This document shows positions 12,065 to 24,297 of a DNA stretch of 64,000 nucleotides, in pieces. The notes beneath the pieces are model-generated. The model was not told the DNA's origin. It made no database searches and saw only the letters and a program-made list of their open reading frames with translations. The stretch covers positions 21,277,001 to 21,341,000 of the forward strand of contig JAYKKI010000027.1 of NCBI GenBank assembly GCA_039881145.1, written 5' to 3'. Each line of letters starts with the position of its first letter. Position 1 is the stretch's first letter. This DNA comes from Druceiella hillmani. Lineage: Eukaryota > Arthropoda > Insecta > Lepidoptera > Hepialidae. A program made the translations under genes and the position numbers.

Positions 12065-13258
12065 TTTTACGTATAGATGATCACTTTAGACTTAATTTCT
12101 GTAATTGAATTTTTGTGTTAGTATGGTACTAAACCAATTTGTACAATTATTAGTAAAAGAAAGGTATTGAATATTCGAAAATTTCATTTTTTTTCTTATT
12201 TTAATTCACTTATTACCTAACTACTTAATTTACCTTCAAACAAATTTCTGTAAAGAGAGTAAGAACGCAGATTCATATAATTTATTCATACACAATCGAA
12301 ATTGTTTCACGTTACGAAGGAACCATATTCTTGGCAGAAGGTGTGGCAGCTAGAAAAGGTGCTAGCCACTCCGCTATAAGTATAATTAATTTTAAAGAGT
12401 TTTGTACTCGAAAGGAACTCTTGCTAGATCGAAATTTGAACTCGTACCTACTTAGTTATATTCCAGAAGTATAGTACAGTGACCTAAATTTGACTCTATA
12501 TTTTCATTCCACTCATAAACATTGATCGGTTTCATATAGGTTTGAAAGTATTTGTGACTTCATATCCCAATAACGAATGGTACCAAGACTACCAAAAATG
12601 TCCTTAGGATTTTTTTATTAGAATTAGTTTAACATTATTTAAGGTGTTTGACTTCGATGAAAACTCAGCAACATAGTCAGTTAGGCAGTCTGAATTGGTA
12701 TTGAGGATGAATAGGAAGACAGAAACTAGATGTTAGTATAATGAACATATTTTCACTTTAAAAAGTGGAAAGTAAATTAAGTTATAAGAAGTAAATTATA
12801 CGATGTGAAAGTCGACATACAAAAAACACAATAGAAAAAAGAATAGAGCATAATATTTATCAACAACCATCCATCCATGCATGCATGTAAAGAAGCAAAT
12901 ATAAAAAAATAAAAAGTTGCAAGTATATAGAATGAGAAGTAACGATGAAAAAACGAAATGAAATCCAATTCGTTTTCAAATAACAAAACATAATATTTAT
13001 ACTTTATCAAATTTATTTATTTTTAAATCGTAGCTTAATATGTTATTTACATATTTTTTTGGGCTGCGAATTTTTTCAATATTTTTTACTAATTTTATGT
13101 TTCAATAATGAGTTTAATACATTTCCTAACTTAAATTACAAATCAATTTCATTCTAATGCATTTTCATCGCATTTTTTAAAAATATTTTATTCATTGTTT
13201 TCATACAAACAGGAATATATTGCATTCATTATGCGATTATTTACCGATCATTCTTTCA
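12065..13258. other. AT-rich gene-free stretch
   Basis: No gene recognised. A slightly GC-richer patch at 12300-12460 contains, on the minus strand, TAGCGGAGTGGCTAGCACC, which looks like a tRNA A box, but no acceptable B box follows; see the rejected list. Confidence 0.5.
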
Positions 13259-13700
13259 TTTTTAGATTTCAGTGCCTCAAAAGGAAAAGTTGAACCCGTA
13301 TAAGATCACTCACGTGACTATCCGCCTGTTTGCCACGTCCGTTTTTATCAGAAACTGTTTGACATAAAAAAAATTAAATTTGACGCAGTAATAAATCTCA
13401 GTAGTTAAAATTAAAACAAAATTGATATGGAAATTTTATGGGGGCCATTTAAGCACTCAAAAAATGTTCTTTCTTTCTATCGCGTGGGATATCGTTTGAA
13501 AGGACAAGTTATAAGAGTCTCAATAATATTTTTTCCTAATTTAATTTATTTTTTTATAAATTTTCAGATTTATACTCAAAAATAGACGAAAAAGTATATC
13601 CATTCCTTATTTCCGAAAATATTTTACTTAAATTATGAAAAAATAGGGTTTCGATAAGTTCACGAAAAAGTTGTAGGAAAATTATAAAGATTATTATACA
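13259..13700 (+). repeat. Dispersed repeat family R1, clearest 5' end
   Basis: Starts with GCCTCAAAAGGAAAAGTTGA and AGATCACTCACGTGA, followed by a pyrimidine-rich CCGCCTGTTTGCC tract, GAAACTGTTTGACATAAAAA, and later GGGATATCGTTTGAAAGGAC. The same order of motifs appears at 46165 and 48357, and on the minus strand at 57470. No protein frame is maintained and terminal repeats are not visible. The family may be a nonautonomous element of unknown class. Confidence 0.6.
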
Positions 13701-14218
13701 TTTACGTTGTGCAATAATTAAATTTGTTAACAGCTTAATAGAAAAACTATGGACTTTAAATTTTCGTAAGTGCCTGAATGTGTACAGAACACTAATAGTT
13801 TCACTCGTGCTTGACAAGTTCTATTATCAATCGTTTTCATTTTAATTAAGACTTATTATCTTCTTATTAACTTGTCACGTAGGTCATTGGAATTACAGTT
13901 TTCGATGTTATATACAAATTATAAACGAACTTAAAGTGTAATAAAATTATACTTATATGTATATACACGTTGAAATTTTCGATAAAACTTCGCCATTTAT
14001 AATAAACTGTTAAATGATAACTGACAATTTTTGTAAGACAAAAAAATCGAATTTTTAATCGCTAGTACCGGCACACATAAATTATTTTAGTGTAAAATAG
14101 TTTAAAAGTCGATGTTAATGTTATTGTAGTATTCATATAGCATCCTAAAAATAATCTTATTGTTAATAAATATCAAATAAATTACCATCACTACATTTAT
14201 TTAGTAGATTGTTTATTT
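13701..14218. other. AT-rich gene-free stretch
   Basis: Nothing recognised. The first 120 bp may still belong to the R1 copy upstream. Confidence 0.5.
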
Positions 14219-14312
14219 TATTGATGTGAAACGTCTAATGACGCGTTTGGATGGGAGTTCTGATGGCAAGTCGCGAAGTGCCATTTGGCCAGTTTCGCGT
14301 CTGCTGCCAACT
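14219..14312 (+). repeat. Dispersed repeat family R3, copy 1
   Basis: A short GC-richer segment that aligns with 18297-18402. Both open with TTATTGATGTGAAACrTCTAA, carry TGGGAGTT, TGGCAaGTCG, and a GCCAtTTGGCC-like segment, and end at GCCAACT. Flanks differ, so this is a dispersed element of about 95-105 bp. No tRNA-type promoter is visible and its origin is unknown. Confidence 0.65.
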
Positions 14313-15132
14313 TTAAAATTAAAAATATATTTTCAATATTTTGTTAAGAAATATTTCGGTGATAAATTATTTCATAAAAATAAAATAAAATAAATATTTT
14401 ATTATTAACGATCTCAATATTTTTTTTTCGTTTCCATTTAGTTCAAATAAAACTATTTCAATATCACAGTATAAAAAAATTGGTTATTTCACATCTACCA
14501 GGTATCTTAAGAAGGTTCCCAACTTTTCATGCTATAAAATAAGCTTAAATTGGAAAGCATCGTGTAAGGTTTCATTTTAATTCGACAGCAGTTAAAATGG
14601 ATATTCTCTTAACGAAGTGATTAACCTACTCCTGCACAAGAATTTTTTTATAACAGCAAAATAAAAAAAATTACAAAAATTTTGGAAAAAAGGTTTTCGA
14701 AAAATAAATCTTTACAGATATAGTGTTTAATCACCCATTAATTGAGCGACATTTTTTTTTTCAAATAAATGAGCGGATTTTATAAATTTACACAAAATAG
14801 TAATAAAAAATGCAAGAGAGTAAAACTGTCTCTGCGACTGAAGAATGAAAAACTCCAATATAATCAAAAGCAAGTCTATTTGTCTGCATCATTTTTACGC
14901 CTGAGTCACTGATCAAAACTTTACGAAATTTTGCCCATATATAGCATGTGTTACTGAGATGGATAGAGAATAATTTTTATTTCAGAACATAATTTAATGT
15001 GTTTGGTAATTAACTGTACAACGTACTGCTTTAGGCTTAAGTGTGCAAAAAAAGTATACACGTACATATAAATAGCAAACATTAATTTTCAAAATGTATT
15101 TGTCTTTTCCACTCCAACGAAGCTCAAAAGAT
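14313..15132. other. AT-rich gene-free stretch
   Basis: No gene. The segment 14640-14760 (AAAAATTTTGGAAAA, then GGTTTTCGAAAAATAAATC) may be a minus-strand R1 fragment but is too degenerate to call. Confidence 0.5.
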
Positions 15133-15360
15133 CAAAAGTAGTTTTAAAATAAATCTGTGAGCTATACGACAAAATACTTTATTGCAAAATTTATTTCATC
15201 GTTTTAAAAAGTTACTTCTAAAATAAATCTGTGAGCCATACGACAAAATACTTTATTGCAAAATTTATTTCATCGTTTTCAAAAGTTACTTCTAAAATAA
15301 ATCTGTGAGCTATACGACAAAATGCTTTATTGTTAATTTCTTTTATAGTTTTCAAAAACT
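15133..15360 (+). repeat. 74 bp tandem repeat, about three copies
   Basis: The motif AAATCTGTGAGCyATACGAC recurs at about 15151, 15225 and 15299 with a constant 74 bp period. The first two units are nearly identical; the third diverges after CTTTATTG. Confidence 0.9.
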
Positions 15361-17585
15361 ATAAAATTTGAGCAGATAAATGGAGATTCATAGGCGGTTT
15401 TTACCCGACTGCGGCGGCAAATACAGTATGAATTTTTGCCTCTACCTATGTATATATAGGGGACTCTTTATACTTCCAAACTTCACACCTTCATACTCTA
15501 TATATTTTATATCCTCTTAGAATCCAATCGACTTAATCAAATGATGTATCGTTAGATTCGTTTTGATCCCGTGGGTGACATAGGCTACCAATATCAGAAA
15601 AATCCAATTTGGCCTTTGCGATCTTAATATAAACTAGATCTAGGCTGATGGTATTTTTCTAATTTATTTTAAGCTTGATCGGCTAAGAAAGGTTAGTCTT
15701 TATTGTTTCCATAATGGATTTAGATGGCAATCTTTGATGATGGGAAGACTTTCCAAAAAGTTGACCGTTATTAACCTAAGCAGTCGTCTTTTTAGAAAGC
15801 TTTTAGGGAACTCTTAGTTGAATCGACTTATTGTTCAATCTAGCCATCCATACTCTTCCTTTAAAGACATTGAATCAACCATATGCTCTCCATTCTCTAG
15901 TGGAATTAAATCGTCTTCAAAACATGGCATCTATCCAACTATGACATTTCGCAGAAAATTTGCTTGAACTTAGCTAACAGACAGAACATAAAAAGATAAA
16001 AATAACAAATTTATTATATAAAGTTGGATTACATTTTTGTGTACTTTTGAAGGTATGTACTATGGAGTTGAGAAAAAATTCAGTTGGTGTAGTCTGATTT
16101 TAATTTGTTAATTTAATTTGGCTTGAAGGAGTTTGATATTTTAATATAAATCGGTGTCACCATTATTAAATAATGGAAACGAAAAACATGAAAAAGTTTA
16201 ATATTAACGTCATTGACTATTACAAAGAATAATGTCATAGAATAATGTCGAGTGTTAAAAATAAGTACGACATGATGCCTTTAGTTTTTGTTTACGTAAG
16301 TTCCTGGGTACCTCTTCACGCTAATGGTATTTTTAGTCACACGCAGAAGGGTTAAGTATAGTATTTTTCAGTATAGAGATCTTCGAATGCTGAAAAACCT
16401 TTTTTGTCCTATTTCATATTGCATTATTTAACCTTGGGATCGTGCAAAATAACTCAGAGTATAATAAAATAATTTGCATTTTTTCGTACAAAATCTCAAA
16501 ATGACTAAGTTTCTGTGGTTAAAAAAAATAATTTGTATGGAATATTAAAAATATTGATAAAAATGGATAAAAATCCTAAAATAAAAATGGTTATAAGGAA
16601 TGTCAACAAGACTCATTTAATTTTTTTCTCTACATGGCGATTTTTCTTTTAAGGGTTATTTTGTAAACCAAGGAAACCTTGTAATTTAATCGTATCCATC
16701 TCTCTGTCATCATTCAAACAGTTTTAAATTTATGTGTGACATATTTGTAAGTTAACACAATATATTGAGATCTCAATTAATATGTAGCAAAATCAGTATA
16801 CCTTCTTATCAAACTAAAGTGGATGCAAACATTTTGTAGCCGTATCGAGTAGATAAACGTGCAAAATAAAATGTATATTTTGCGTACTAATTTGTTTATA
16901 TATTAAAGCCTCTTTTGCTAAATATTAAGGTTCAAAGTGATGCTTAAGAAAGGGGAATTGCCTGTAAGAAAGGGGAATTCCAATTTTTCAATGATAAATT
17001 TCAGAAATCTGAAAAAATTTTAGCTGCTAACAATTTTTTTTTCAAAATTAATCATTATGAGACTCGCATGAATAATTTCGACATAGGCAATTAAGGAACA
17101 CTACTCTATGTGTGTTCCGAAACGCAGCGCTTCTTTTACTAATTTTTTTAATAGAATTTTTCTCAAAACCAAATATTTTATATTATGGTTGCGGGACACT
17201 TGAAAAAATTTCTAATATTTTAAATCAATTCAGATAAATGTAGCTAATAGAACAAAAAATAACTATATATGATAAAAAGCTTCGTTTTAGCCGTATATAG
17301 TTTTTTAAAATTAAAAAAATAAATTTACTAATGTCTTCACATGATCCTGGTAATATTCGTACAGATAGTGGGGCATTGAAATTGAAATCAGCATACTTTC
17401 TACTTATTGCTATTTTTCTACCTATTTATAGCTAACAGTTGAAATTAAGGACGTATTTGCACAATATTGCAGCAGCGAGAACGGAAATTTACTAGTCGTA
17501 TGCATATTAATATACACGTAGCGCCCGTTGTTGGTGGGCAACAATTTTAAAGTCCATTTCCCGTATCTTGAACGCTTAGACGACC
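15361..17585. other. AT-rich gene-free stretch
   Basis: No frame above 60 codons. The part 15540-15960 is less AT-biased and has no match elsewhere in the window; it could be a decayed element. A slightly GC-richer patch at 17465-17560 (GTAGCGCCCGTTGTTGGTGG) stands out but carries no recognised motif. Confidence 0.45.
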
Positions 17586-17733
17586 ATTAAACGCTCAATG
17601 ATATTAAAGAAGTACTAACGGATTGACGAAGATTAATTGTCTAATTCTGATAATACGGTTACTAATCCTTTAATTATTACAATTAGGCAATAAATATTTC
17701 GCCAATCCGTTTCAATATGATTGAGCGTCTAAT
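17586..17733. repeat. Imperfect long hairpin, about 148 bp
   Basis: ATTAAACGCTCAATGATATT (17586-17605) pairs with the reverse complement of 17714-17733 with two mismatches. Inside, ACGGATTGACGAA pairs with TTCGCCAATCCGT and AATTGTCTAAT pairs with an ATTAGGCAAT segment. The arms are about 65 bp with small bulges. It resembles a decayed miniature inverted-repeat element. No target duplication was recognised. Confidence 0.65.
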
Positions 17734-18296
17734 TTATTTACACGCATTGAGAATATCGACGAATGATCCAAGAAAACCAGTTATAAACTTTTCTAAAACG
17801 CAGTCACAGTATTATATATTAGGTTTCAATACAACACTTCAGATTTTTCGAGTCGATTCACCTAGTATTCTATACGTAATTACCCTAACGCAGGGTGCGC
17901 ACAATACCATAAAACTCGTCAAACATCGTTAGACCGCCCGAGTGGTTACTGGTATCTGTCGTCTCTCAATTACGCCGTGAATAGTTAATGGTCGATTTTT
18001 TATTCACCCTTAAGTAAAGTGGGGCAACAAATCAAATGTTTTATTGATTGAGGGTGGAAGTGGAAAATTTTTGTTTCTTTACCGCTTAGTTCATACGAAA
18101 TGTATATTGTTGCTTGCCTCGAGGTTTTTGAAGAATTGAGAGTTTTTGGCTATATATTTTGAGGATGATTTATTATCTATATAATATATATCAATTGTAA
18201 TATTCTTAAAGAAAAATTTAAAAAATGTGGTACAAATTTATGCCTTGTTACTTTATTTAACAGAATTCATTAATCGGAGATTACGTCGGCGTCCTT
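17734..18296. other. Gene-free stretch
   Basis: A 71-codon frame (17717-17932) begins in the hairpin and has no recognisable content. Nothing else seen. Confidence 0.45.
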
Positions 18297-18402
18297 ATTG
18301 ATGTGAAACATCTAACGCGCATTTCAATGGGAGTTAAAACTTACGGATGGCACGTCGTGATATGCCATTAAGCCGACTTCACGTCTTGTTGGCTTTTTCC
18401 AA
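18297..18402 (+). repeat. Dispersed repeat family R3, copy 2
   Basis: Aligns with 14219-14312: TTATTGATGTGAAACATCTAA, a CGCGCATTT segment, ATGGGAGTT, GGATGGCACGTCG, TATGCCATTAAGCCG and TTCACGTCTTGTTGGC. This copy has about 15 extra bases near GGGAGTTAAAACTTACGGA. The downstream sequence is unrelated to that at 14.3 kb. Confidence 0.65.
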
Positions 18403-20399
18403 CTTATCGCTTCCCTCTCTGCTATACTACACACACGCTACTTTACGTATGTTAGCGTATCAGCATTATTTATTAATTCTTAACACTTACAAATTTACGC
18501 GTATATTTCGTTATTTACAAACTCCGTTGTTAAACGTACAATGTCCTAAAAATATTTCAATATAAAAACAATAACATGTTTCACTTCTTCGCCAGGCATC
18601 CCATGACGGCTCACATATTTTTAAAGGTATATATGTGTACGTATTATATACGTTTGTTCATTTATATGAGGAAAAATTAAATATCTTAACGCATAATAAA
18701 AATGTAACCTTTATGTGTCTACGTGTTGGAAATATTAGTATGAAAATAATATTGAGGATATTTAACGGTAAGTAAGAGCACATAAAAACTATAATCAAAT
18801 TTAGAAAAGAATTTCAGAAGAATTTAGGGATCTATTGAAAGTAATATTTACTTTACCGTAATCGATGAGAAGGTATGAGAATTTCATTATTTCAAAAATT
18901 AATTTACTTTGCATTAGTACACATAACAACGACGACAAATAAGAAGTACCCATTCGATGCTCAGTAATTATTCAAATTTATAATAAACCTAGGTACTTCA
19001 GCAAATGGTGCTATGGCCTACATTAGCAAACCCGACCATGCATTGGCCGAATGGGTATGGCTAGAGTGAAGTATGAAGTGACACGGGAGGGGTACGTACT
19101 TATTTAAGAAATCCTAACGTGGGCTGACGTCTTTGTTGATCATACTAAATTAAAAAAGAACATTCCTCTAATTATTATAACATTTTATAAAGGTACATAC
19201 TAACGAAGTCATGAAGATAGTTAGCATGAAATCATAATTAAGGTAGTGATATTGTTTAATATATGATAGTTAAGGTTATTGTTTAAATATAATTAATGCA
19301 TTCATTCCAGAAACTGCTTCATCGTTATTATATATGTTTTTCTTATTTGGTGCGAAAGAGGGTACACGTTTAAACTATGTATCTCCTTGTGTTTAATATA
19401 TTACGCCATTTAGGTCTAGAAACATAAAATGAAAATATAATCTGAAAATTTCATATAATATCTGTATTATTATTGTTACGATTATCTTAATACATTATTG
19501 GCCATAATAACGATATTTAACAACGTCCAATAAACTTAGTAATTTACATTTACATGAGAAATGTATTTTAAGGGACCAAATAATTTAAAAGAAAGAACAC
19601 AAATGAGGCTTTAAAAAAAAAAAAAATTTGAGGAATCAATTGCAAGAGACCTATCCAATAATATCCATTCGATAGACGGTCGCCTTCAATGTAAGTGTAC
19701 GAGGAAGAACTTTAAGTGTCTGTAAATATCCACTTAGATACGTAAGTGGATATTTTAAAAATTGTAGAAATTATGAAGCAGTGACAGTCGAAACGATAAA
19801 GGTTAGTGATGCAATTGCCTTACATGTTGGCTCGATACCACCTCATCTGACCATTTTATAATTTTAAGTAAGATGCGGATTAGGACGTGGTGTAATTCCT
19901 TGTTACAGCCTAATACACACCACGCTTAAAAGATGTGACTTTTGTCCCACTATGGCAACAATCATGTCGAAAGAATTTTTTAAGAAGAACTGTGTTATGG
20001 TTAAAAATGAGTAGAAAAATTCTGGTTTAAATTATTTATTGATTAATAAAATTTAGAGTAGGAGGAAGAAAATTAGTTTATTAAAATTCTTCTCTTCCTT
20101 CTGTCTCTCCATTTAATCGTGTATCACATACAAACTATTGAATCATTTTTACTGTTTGCAATAAAAACTTTAGGCCCTAAACCTGTTTCAAGATACTATA
20201 TATGTCAGGCGAAGTTATCATATATGCATAGCAAACATTTTGGTTTCATAATAATCTTTATACATAAAACAAATTTATATTTGAATGCTGAATAATATTT
20301 AAAGAGTGATATAAAACAAAACATTGAACCACAAAACACTGTAAACCTATGATTGTTTATTAAATTACTTGAAGTATAATATAAAGTACTTCAAATATT
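18403..20399. other. AT-rich gene-free stretch
   Basis: No gene seen. A less AT-rich patch at 19010-19110 (GGCCGAATGGGTATGGCTAG) is unrecognised. A poly-A run lies at about 19613-19626 without an element that can be delimited upstream. Confidence 0.45.
19724..19755. repeat. Perfect 13 bp hairpin
   Basis: AAATATCCACTTA and TAAGTGGATATTT are exact reverse complements with a 6-base loop GATACG. No T-run or other signal marks it as a terminator, and the context is eukaryotic. Confidence 0.8.
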
Positions 20400-20690
20400 G
20401 TTGCCGCCTTGGTATGTTAGGTTGATCATGGATTTACAGTCTTTGATGTCTCGGGTTCGATTCCCGGCCGCCCGTCACTTTGACCACGCCAGAGATATTT
20501 TTGTAAATGGGTAGCTAAAATGCAAGAGACAAGTGACAGACAGTGAAGCCACTGGCGCCAGAAGTTATACTTATACTGCGATCGCCAAGCTGTCTGCCCA
20601 CACGGCGGTTATGGACATTTTCTCCAATAACACGAGCATTGAGACAGGCCTATGTCTAGCTAGGGACGGAAACAAACTTTCGATTAAATT
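20400..20690 (+). mobile_element. tRNA-derived SINE
   Basis: The head contains TTGGTATGTTAGGTTGATCA, acceptable as an A box, and about 40 bp later TCGGGTTCGATTCCCGG, an excellent B box (consensus GGTTCGANNCC). This is followed by GCCGCCCG and a GC-richer body of about 200 bp ending near AGGCCTATGTCTAGCTAGGG. The 3' tail is not a clean simple repeat, so the right end is uncertain. From memory, the AGGCCTATGTC...GGGAC style end resembles 3' ends of some insect LINEs, as expected for a SINE moved by a partner LINE. The tRNA part is not flanked as a functional tRNA gene would be. It belongs to a different subfamily from the copies at 44.7 and 53 kb, which share a GAGCGGGGCTG body. Confidence 0.65.
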
Positions 20691-21229
20691 TGATACCTTA
20701 ATATTTTTAATTTTACTAATATATGCCAATGTACATTATAAATGTAATCGCCTAATTATAGTTTATGTTTTATACAATAGATGGCACTCCACATATTTAA
20801 ATCGCGCTAATGTAATATTGTCAAGAGTTAAATAAAAGCAGGTCTATGGTAGCACATGATTATTGTGTGCAACCAATTTTTTTTGCTATTTTCTGAACTA
20901 TGGTTATATTCAAACTTTAGGTTTTGATGCCTGTCAATAATGGAAGTAAAAGTAATTTTTTTATTTTACTTTCTTTTCGTAAGTTCGTTTTATTTTTTTT
21001 TTGCCTTAATTTGTTTTTTAACACGAATTTCATTCATAATCGGTCACTATAAACTAATTTTTACATGCGCACGGTATGAAATCATAGGCAAAAACTAGTT
21101 AAAGTAAAATATAATTAAACTAGTAAAATATAATTATGTATGTTAAGCTATCAGCGCGTCTGGCTTTGCCGGAATGGTGACTTTTAAAACTAAAGTCTAA
21201 GAAACTTTATTTTGCATGTTACACATTAT
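20691..21229. other. AT-rich gene-free stretch
   Basis: No gene. A sequence ACAATAGATGGCACT at 20774-20788 resembles the insect TAGATGGCGC motif discussed in the findings. Confidence 0.45.
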
Positions 21230-21434
21230 TAAAAAGGAGCGTCTCTAACACTAGAGGCTCGTTTGCGCAATCTGTGCCAAAGCGACTAGTAGCTTTTGTG
21301 ATGTAAATTTCACCGCCTTGCAGAAAATAGGGGGCGCAGAAGTAACGGCACCGTAGGAGGCCACTATCTCCGTGCAGCGGCTCGTTGCCACTTTGTTGTT
21401 TTATGAATGCACAAACTTTTAATGCACTTGTCAT
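21230..21434 (-). other. GC-richer block with a 71-codon frame
   Basis: About 200 bp of near-balanced composition inside AT-rich DNA. The minus strand has an uninterrupted frame over the whole block (21219-21434) containing the peptide GLLRCRYF and, further on, GGEIYITK. I do not recognise a domain. It could be a fragment of a decayed gene or of a transposable element. No splice sites, start context or downstream gene structure support a functional gene. Confidence 0.3.
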
Positions 21435-21840
21435 AAGATAAAAAGATCAAATAAATTGACGTAATTAATAATACCATTGAATAAATTAAGAATCATTAAT
21501 GTTGGTTTAGTTATGTTTACGATTGAGTATCTAATAACATATATTTATGCTTGAATATAATATATGTATATAAAGATATGAACATTAACACGTATGTTTA
21601 TTTAAACAAATAACAATATACACCACAATCCTTGGTAATACTAAAAGTGCGTACACCACATTTTTTTAGGTTATTTATTACATAACCAATTGTAAGAAAA
21701 AATTTCAAAATAACAATAAAGTTAAAAACAAAAGGAAGTAGAGAGAAGGAGCAAGAACATCCGAATGAAACGAAGGTAGATAACAGTCGCCGGACACGAA
21801 AAAAGGAAGTTTATTTTAGAAAATACTTTATGAAACTTAA
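21435..21840. other. AT-rich gene-free stretch
   Basis: Nothing recognised. Confidence 0.5.
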
Positions 21841-21975
21841 ACTCGTTATTAATATTGAAACAGATATAAAATGAAATAGATATAAACGAGAAATCGTTGT
21901 TAATATTGAAACGGATTTAAAATGAAACATATATAAACGAGAAATAGTTGTTAATATTGAAACAGATATATTCTG
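21841..21975 (+). repeat. 51 bp tandem repeat, about 2.7 copies
   Basis: AATATTGAAACrGATwTAAA recurs at about 21851, 21902 and 21953 with a 51 bp period, each followed by ATATAAACGAGAAAT in the complete units. Apparent frames across it reflect the period being a multiple of three. Confidence 0.9.
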
Positions 21976-22879
21976 ATAGTTAACCAGTTGAAAGGAAAAA
22001 GAATCACCAAAATAGGCCCTAGAATGGAACCTGTAGCATAACCTTATACGTACAGAACAACCGACGAAGATGCATATCATTCCTCAAAGGCAAATTTAGA
22101 TCATAATAAGTATTTTAAAAAAAATTAGAAATGGTACACTCTTCTAGAGGAAGAGTTCCTCTTCCTGATTGTTAATTACTTGTAAAATTGCTTTACTTAT
22201 AATAACTTGTGTCTTGAAAACTCGAGGCTGGCTTGCTAGTAACCAACCGCCGCTTACGTGTGTGCAATATCATTAATATATACAGATATATAGAAATTAA
22301 ATCTAAGGGTATAACTAATTGATTTCATTTATTATTTTATTTCTCTAGTTCAAATTATGTATGTTATGTTTAAATGTAAAATTATTCAGTCCTTCATAAT
22401 CCATAAAGTCAAAAGAGGTCTGCTGGGAATAAGGAAGGGATGAAACAGTAATTTCAAAACAAAGTTGTCCTCTTTCAAAACGACTAATCCCGATATGTTC
22501 TATATAACATTTATTATCGAGTTTGTAAATGAACCTCGAGATAATTATTATAGAAGACTTGTGCATTATTTTACATAAAATTACGGAAACACTTAGGTAA
22601 AAATGTTTATTGTCAAGTGGTTTATTTCTATTATTTTTGTACAAGATGTCAGAGTACAAATATTACTAGTTGTGTCTGAATATTTTATTGGTACCGGTAA
22701 CTATAATTGTAAAATATTTTTATTGTATCATATGCATTTTAAAGTGTTCTGGAATATTTTAATTCCTATATATTGTCTATGTTGCCTTTAATTTGAAAAC
22801 TTGTATATATTGTCTTTAATAGAAATAACACAATTTTGTTGTTAAGTCGCAGGACTTAATTCATATAGTCAATCAGAAT
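21976..22879. other. AT-rich gene-free stretch
   Basis: A 104-codon minus-strand frame (22345-22659) has no recognisable motif and no coding-like composition. A small GC-richer patch occurs at 22225-22262. Confidence 0.45.
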
Positions 22880-23075
22880 CTATACATATAATAAAATTGT
22901 AACAGAGCGAATTCTGCGCATGGAAAATAATTTAAAAACAATCATTGTTTTATCGTATAGAAAGATAGTTTCAGACAGTTTTCAGATGCCTTTCTGTTTG
23001 TATGTTAATTTGTTCTTCAATCACGAATTTTAATGAAATTTGGTAAATTAAATTGAAATTAAGTTTGTATCATTA
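22880..23075 (+). mobile_element. Degraded Helitron-like repeat (family H), 5' part
   Basis: Carries TTTCTGTTTGTATGTTAATT, a TCAATCACGAAT-like segment and TTTTAATGAAATTTGGTA, in the same order as the better copies at 50228, 51457 and 52245. The characteristic 3' end of the family is absent; the element runs into the microsatellite at 23092. Confidence 0.45.
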
Positions 23076-23091
23076 ACATATGATAAATACA

Positions 23092-23215
<124 letters not shown>

Positions 23216-24297
23216 CGTTATAAGTTATGTTTACATCCGACCGTAGTTTGGAACTATTTCACTTATTAATTTCTAATTTTTATTCTCAATGACTAAGTTT
23301 CCAATTCCATGAGGAAAATTCAAGTGAAGTTAAATCCACTTAAACATAGATGGATTCCTAAGATTACCATTTCGTCAGAGGAAATAAAATGGTCGAATTC
23401 TTTTAGATGCTTTTGAACATAAAATATTACCAGTAAAGAAAATTTAATCAAATTATGTAGTAACCTAAACTTTTACCTAAATAATAAAAATTATTATGAT
23501 GAAATTAGTATTGAAGGAAAATTGAAAATTTTGTATGATAGTCTAATAAACAAGCAAACAAAAGATCCTTTATGAGATATTCGATTCAAGGATTGAAACG
23601 AAACTTAGATTTCAATCTGAATCTCCTACATCATCTCACTAAAAGTTTCATTGAAATGATTGTAGTAGTTTTGTATGTATGAGCAGTTAAACAGACAGTT
23701 TTTGTTGCCATTAAATCTTAAATATGTCTACGATACTAAGTGTGTCGAAAATCTTCGAAGCACAAAATTATTTTTCTCTGAACGTTTTACTACAATCGTA
23801 CTGGTTTCGAATCTTATTATGCATATTTTTATTAAGATTATGCATAATAAGCAACCCTAAATTTCTTTTAATATTCTATTCCATACATTATTATATATCT
23901 TAAATCAAAAAAGGTTAAGCACCCCACGAATAATCTCAAACCATACATTTCTACGTAATCAATTAGAACGCGCGTAGAATGACTAATACCCTACAGGTAT
24001 CGAGTTTACTACGCGGCTTCTAACCACCCCCAGGCAGTAAGTGAAGATTAGATATCTGATCTTGATATCTAAGGTAGATTTCTTAGCATACCCCATATAA
24101 TAAACTTCAAGGCGATTTTAATTTTTGTATTACTATTTGTTATAACTCTAATTACGATTGAAAATAACTCCGATAAGTATGAGAAAAAATCATTCGATGG
24201 GGATAACGTCCACACGTATAAAAGTTTAAATGTTTAAGAGTATTTCCACTAAATTATTTATAATCACTCATGCCATTTCTCACTACGCAGATATGTT
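23216..24297. other. AT-rich gene-free stretch
   Basis: No gene. A less AT-rich patch near 23965-24030 (GCGCGTAGAATGACTAATAC and CCACCCCCAGGCAG) is unrecognised. Confidence 0.45.

Noticed and set aside
12300..12470. Minus-strand A-box-like TAGCGGAGTGGCTAGCACC as a SINE head
   Set aside because: No acceptable B box lies at the right distance (GGTTCCTTCG is a poor match) and there is no tail.
15540..15960. Possible decayed LINE fragment
   Set aside because: Composition is less AT-biased, but I could not find reverse-transcriptase motifs on either strand.
19724..19755. Rho-independent terminator
   Set aside because: A hairpin exists, but there is no U-run, gene or bacterial context.
22345..22659. 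104-codon minus-strand frame, the longest in the window
   Set aside because: AT-rich codon content, no motif, no homologous copy and no flanking gene structure; this length is expected by chance at such composition.
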